DNA of 10,910 nt. Source: CAZEIW01 sp964512305 (lineage in GTDB: Bacteria; Pseudomonadota; Gammaproteobacteria; Burkholderiales; Burkholderiaceae_F). The stretch lies in NCBI GenBank assembly GCA_964512305.1, contig CAZEIW010000188.1, forward strand, positions 1 to 10,910, in the 5' to 3' direction. Every line of letters starts with the position of its first letter. Position 1 is the first letter of the stretch. Positions 7,245-10,910 of the stretch are shown here, piece by piece. Position numbers and translations under genes: made by a program. The notes below the pieces were generated by a model. That model made no database searches. It was not told the origin of the DNA and worked only from the letters and a program-made list of their open reading frames with translations.

Positions 7245-8471
7245 ATGGGGCGTTGGTCGGCCTGGGCGGCTGCGATTGCAGGTCTGCTGGCCTCGACCGC
7301 GGCATCGGCGGGCGGCACGGCCGCCGTGAGCGGCTTCGCGACCGCCGGCGTCACCTGCTCGAACAACCGCACCGCGGACTTCGTCTACGACACCCTGCCG
7401 CAGGGTCCGGGCGCGACGCGGCGCTGCGACCCCGGGCTCGACTCGCTGTTCGGAGTCCAGGGCGACTCGGCCGTGACAGGACGGCTGGATGCGAGCCTTC
7501 AGCTGGTCGCAAAGCGGACAGCCTCGGACGATTTCAAGCCGGAAGTCACCAACGCCAACCTGCGGTGGCAGGCGGGCGATGCGCTGACCGTCCGCATCGG
7601 CCGGGTCAACAACCCGATCTTCCTCTACTCCGACTACCGGCTCGTCCACTATGCGCTGCCGGGCATACGCCCGCCGGCGGAGGTGTACGGACTGTCGCCC
7701 AGCTACGTGGTGGACGGCGCCGACGCGAGCTACCGGCAGGTGGTTCGCGACTGGCACGTCGAGCTCTACGGCGGCCTGCACGAAAGCAACATCGACGTCG
7801 CGCGCAGCAACAGCACGATCGTCGATACCGCGACGCTGCGGTCGAACGCGACGCTGGTGCTGAGCGGCGAGAAGGGCCCCTGGCTGCTCAAGGGCGGGGC
7901 TGCCACCGGACTCGTCACCTACGCGACCGACGCGACGGACGCGCTGTTCGACGCGCTGCGGGCAATCGACGCCGCTTCGCCGGGCGCGGCCGCGCTCGCC
8001 GATCAGCTGGACCTCCGCGGCGCGCGCTACAAGCTGTACACGCTGGCCCTGCGCTACGACGACGGCGACTGGGTCGTGGCCGGCGAAGTCGCGCGCCGGA
8101 CGTTCGCCCGGTCCTATTACCGCGATTCGTCCGGCGGCTATGTCACCGCCGGATACCGCATCGACCGCTGGCTGCCGTATCTCACGATCGCGCGCCGCAA
8201 GACGTCCGGTCCGACCGCCGACAGCCGCGCGGGCCCCTTGTCGGCCGAGGTCTCGGCGCTGCTCGCCGCGACGCGCTACGACCAGCGCTCGGCCGGGCTC
8301 GGCGTGGCGCGCGAGCTGGGGCCGGGCATCACGCTGAAGGCGCAGATCGAGTGGCTGCGGCCGGATGCGAACTCCTGGGGCGCTTCGCTGACGAACCAGT
8401 CGCCGGACTACGGCTACGCGAGCCCGCCCACGTTCCGGCTGATTTCGGTCAACGTGGACATGGTGTTCTGA
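7245..8471 (+). CDS. Outer-membrane beta-barrel (porin-like) protein
   Basis: A 408-residue exported protein. Residues 1-22 form a classical signal peptide ending ASA before GG. The mature protein shows alternating hydrophobic/polar strands with many Tyr, Trp and Arg (such as VRIGRVNNPIFLYSDYRLVHY and YKLYTLALRYDDGDWVVAGEVARR). It ends in VDMVF, the terminal aromatic residue used for BAM-dependent outer-membrane insertion. It belongs to the porin-like proteins of Gram-negative bacteria; I do not recognise a named member. The only two cysteines, C38 and C61, flank an insert near the first strand and could form a disulfide. The start at 7245 is chosen for its Shine-Dalgarno and signal peptide; the frame is open back to 7116, inside the exonuclease gene. 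Only 2 bases separate it from the next gene, so the pair is cotranscribed. It probably admits the ligand handled by the next two genes. Confidence 0.85.
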   Translation: MGRWSAWAAAIAGLLASTAASAGGTAAVSGFATAGVTCSNNRTADFVYDTLPQGPGATRRCDPGLDSLFGVQGDSAVTGRLDASLQLVAKRTASDDFKPEVTNANLRWQAGDALTVRIGRVNNPIFLYSDYRLVHYALPGIRPPAEVYGLSPSYVVDGADASYRQVVRDWHVELYGGLHESNIDVARSNSTIVDTATLRSNATLVLSGEKGPWLLKGGAATGLVTYATDATDALFDALRAIDAASPGAAALADQLDLRGARYKLYTLALRYDDGDWVVAGEVARRTFARSYYRDSSGGYVTAGYRIDRWLPYLTIARRKTSGPTADSRAGPLSAEVSALLAATRYDQRSAGLGVARELGPGITLKAQIEWLRPDANSWGASLTNQSPDYGYASPPTFRLISVNVDMVF

Positions 8472-8473
8472 GC

Positions 8474-8929
8474 ATGGACACCCGGCCACGAGGTTCCGCG
8501 GCGCGCCGGTGGCTGCTTGCGGCGTGCACGGCAATCCTGGCCGTTGCCGTAGCCGGGCCCTCGAATCCGCGCGCCGGGGACGGCGGCATCGTGGTCATCA
8601 CGGGCTTGGACATGCCGGTGCAAAGCCTGACCCGCGAGCAGATCGCCGACATCTTCCTCGGCCGCATGCCGCCCGGGGAGCGCTGGCGGCCGATCGACAG
8701 CGACGACGAGGAAGCGCGCGAGAAGTTCTACCGCGGCGTCGCGAACATCTCGTCGAATCGCGCGCGCGCCATCTGGGCGCGCGTTGTGTTCTCCAGTTGG
8801 CTGGCTCCGCCTCGGGAGATGACGGCCGCCCAGGCGGCGGCGGCGGTCCGGGAGGAGACGTTCGCAATCGCCTACGTCCGCGAGGACCAGGCGCCGCACG
8901 ATGTGCGGGTTCTCCTGGCCGTCCCATGA
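8474..8929 (+). CDS. Short phosphate-binding-like periplasmic protein (PBP_like, single lobe)
   Basis: A 151-residue protein with an N-terminal export signal: arginines (RR at 11-12), then a hydrophobic stretch to about residue 29. The mature part contains the segment typical of small PstS-like proteins (PBP_like_2, PF12849): SLTREQIADIFLGRMPPGERWRPID, then FYRGV and RAIWARVVFSSW, and near the end FAIAYVRED. Full PstS is well over 300 residues with two lobes; this protein covers roughly one lobe, as do many stand-alone family members. It probably resides in the periplasm and binds a small anion or another ligand, but phosphate itself is not shown. There is no ABC permease or ATPase gene nearby. 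Its position between a barrel and a membrane sensor kinase favours a sensing or delivery role over classical ABC uptake. The ATG follows the barrel stop by 2 bases. Confidence 0.8.
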   Translation: MDTRPRGSAARRWLLAACTAILAVAVAGPSNPRAGDGGIVVITGLDMPVQSLTREQIADIFLGRMPPGERWRPIDSDDEEAREKFYRGVANISSNRARAIWARVVFSSWLAPPREMTAAQAAAAVREETFAIAYVREDQAPHDVRVLLAVP

Positions 8930-8957
8930 CCGGCCGCCCGTCGACGGCTCGACCGCG

Positions 8958-10901
<1,944 letters not shown>

Positions 10902-10910
10902 CCCCCGGGG

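Noticed and set aside
8513..8527. Lipobox LLAAC in the binding protein
   Set aside because: The hydrophobic stretch before Cys18 is only about five residues and continues well beyond it, so a normal cleaved signal peptide is more likely than a lipoprotein.
6927..8534. Antisense open frame of 535 codons spanning exonuclease and barrel genes
   Set aside because: It crosses two well-supported + strand genes and their gap, with Arg/Ala-rich low-complexity product and no ribosome binding site.
8901..8957. Earlier ATG for the hybrid kinase (19 extra residues)
   Set aside because: It overlaps the binding-protein gene and adds a non-membrane stretch before the basic N-terminus that precedes TM1. 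It cannot be fully excluded.

Overview
The window is very GC-rich (about 70% by eye). It is densely packed with genes, all on the + strand, and codons mostly end in G or C. The gene set points to a GC-rich betaproteobacterium, probably Burkholderiales or a relative: a DUF4212/VC_2705-type sodium:solute symporter pair, a symporter-associated histidine kinase, a DUF294 nucleotidyltransferase, a DnaQ-like exonuclease and a Gram-negative outer-membrane barrel. The taxonomic placement is inference. I found no tRNA, rRNA, CRISPR array, insertion sequence or phage gene.

Region A (1-7186) is a solute-uptake and signalling cluster. It begins with the C-terminal part of a sensor histidine kinase whose STAC-like segment suggests that the missing N-terminus is a sodium:solute symporter domain (CbrA/CrbS type). 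Next comes a short DUF294 nucleotidyltransferase-like protein without the usual N-terminal cNMP/CBS sensor domains. A 225-base leader follows, then a two-gene symporter (DUF4212 small subunit and large SSS permease, overlapping by 4 bases) that probably imports acetate or a similar small carboxylate. After a strong hairpin comes a single-domain response regulator. It overlaps by 4 bases a 718-residue membrane-anchored protein that fuses PAS, a degenerate histidine-kinase core and an intact DEDDh 3'-5' exonuclease domain.

Region B (7245-10901) looks like a separate three-gene operon: an exported outer-membrane beta-barrel, a single-lobe phosphate-binding-like periplasmic protein, and a hybrid histidine kinase with a periplasmic sensor and a C-terminal receiver. 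This layout suggests uptake through the outer membrane, periplasmic binding, and signalling across the inner membrane. The ligand cannot be read from the sequence.

The most interesting object is the exonuclease/pseudokinase fusion at 5030-7186, coupled to an output-less receiver and sitting beside a transporter. Its kinase part lacks the phosphoacceptor histidine, both N-box asparagines and the G1 motif, while every exonuclease catalytic residue is present. This suggests a membrane-bound nuclease controlled by a receiver or by ligand sensing. Other observations worth a check are the charged helical insertion in the symporter, the reduced DUF294 protein, the two-cysteine barrel, and the GC hairpin between the symporter and the receiver.
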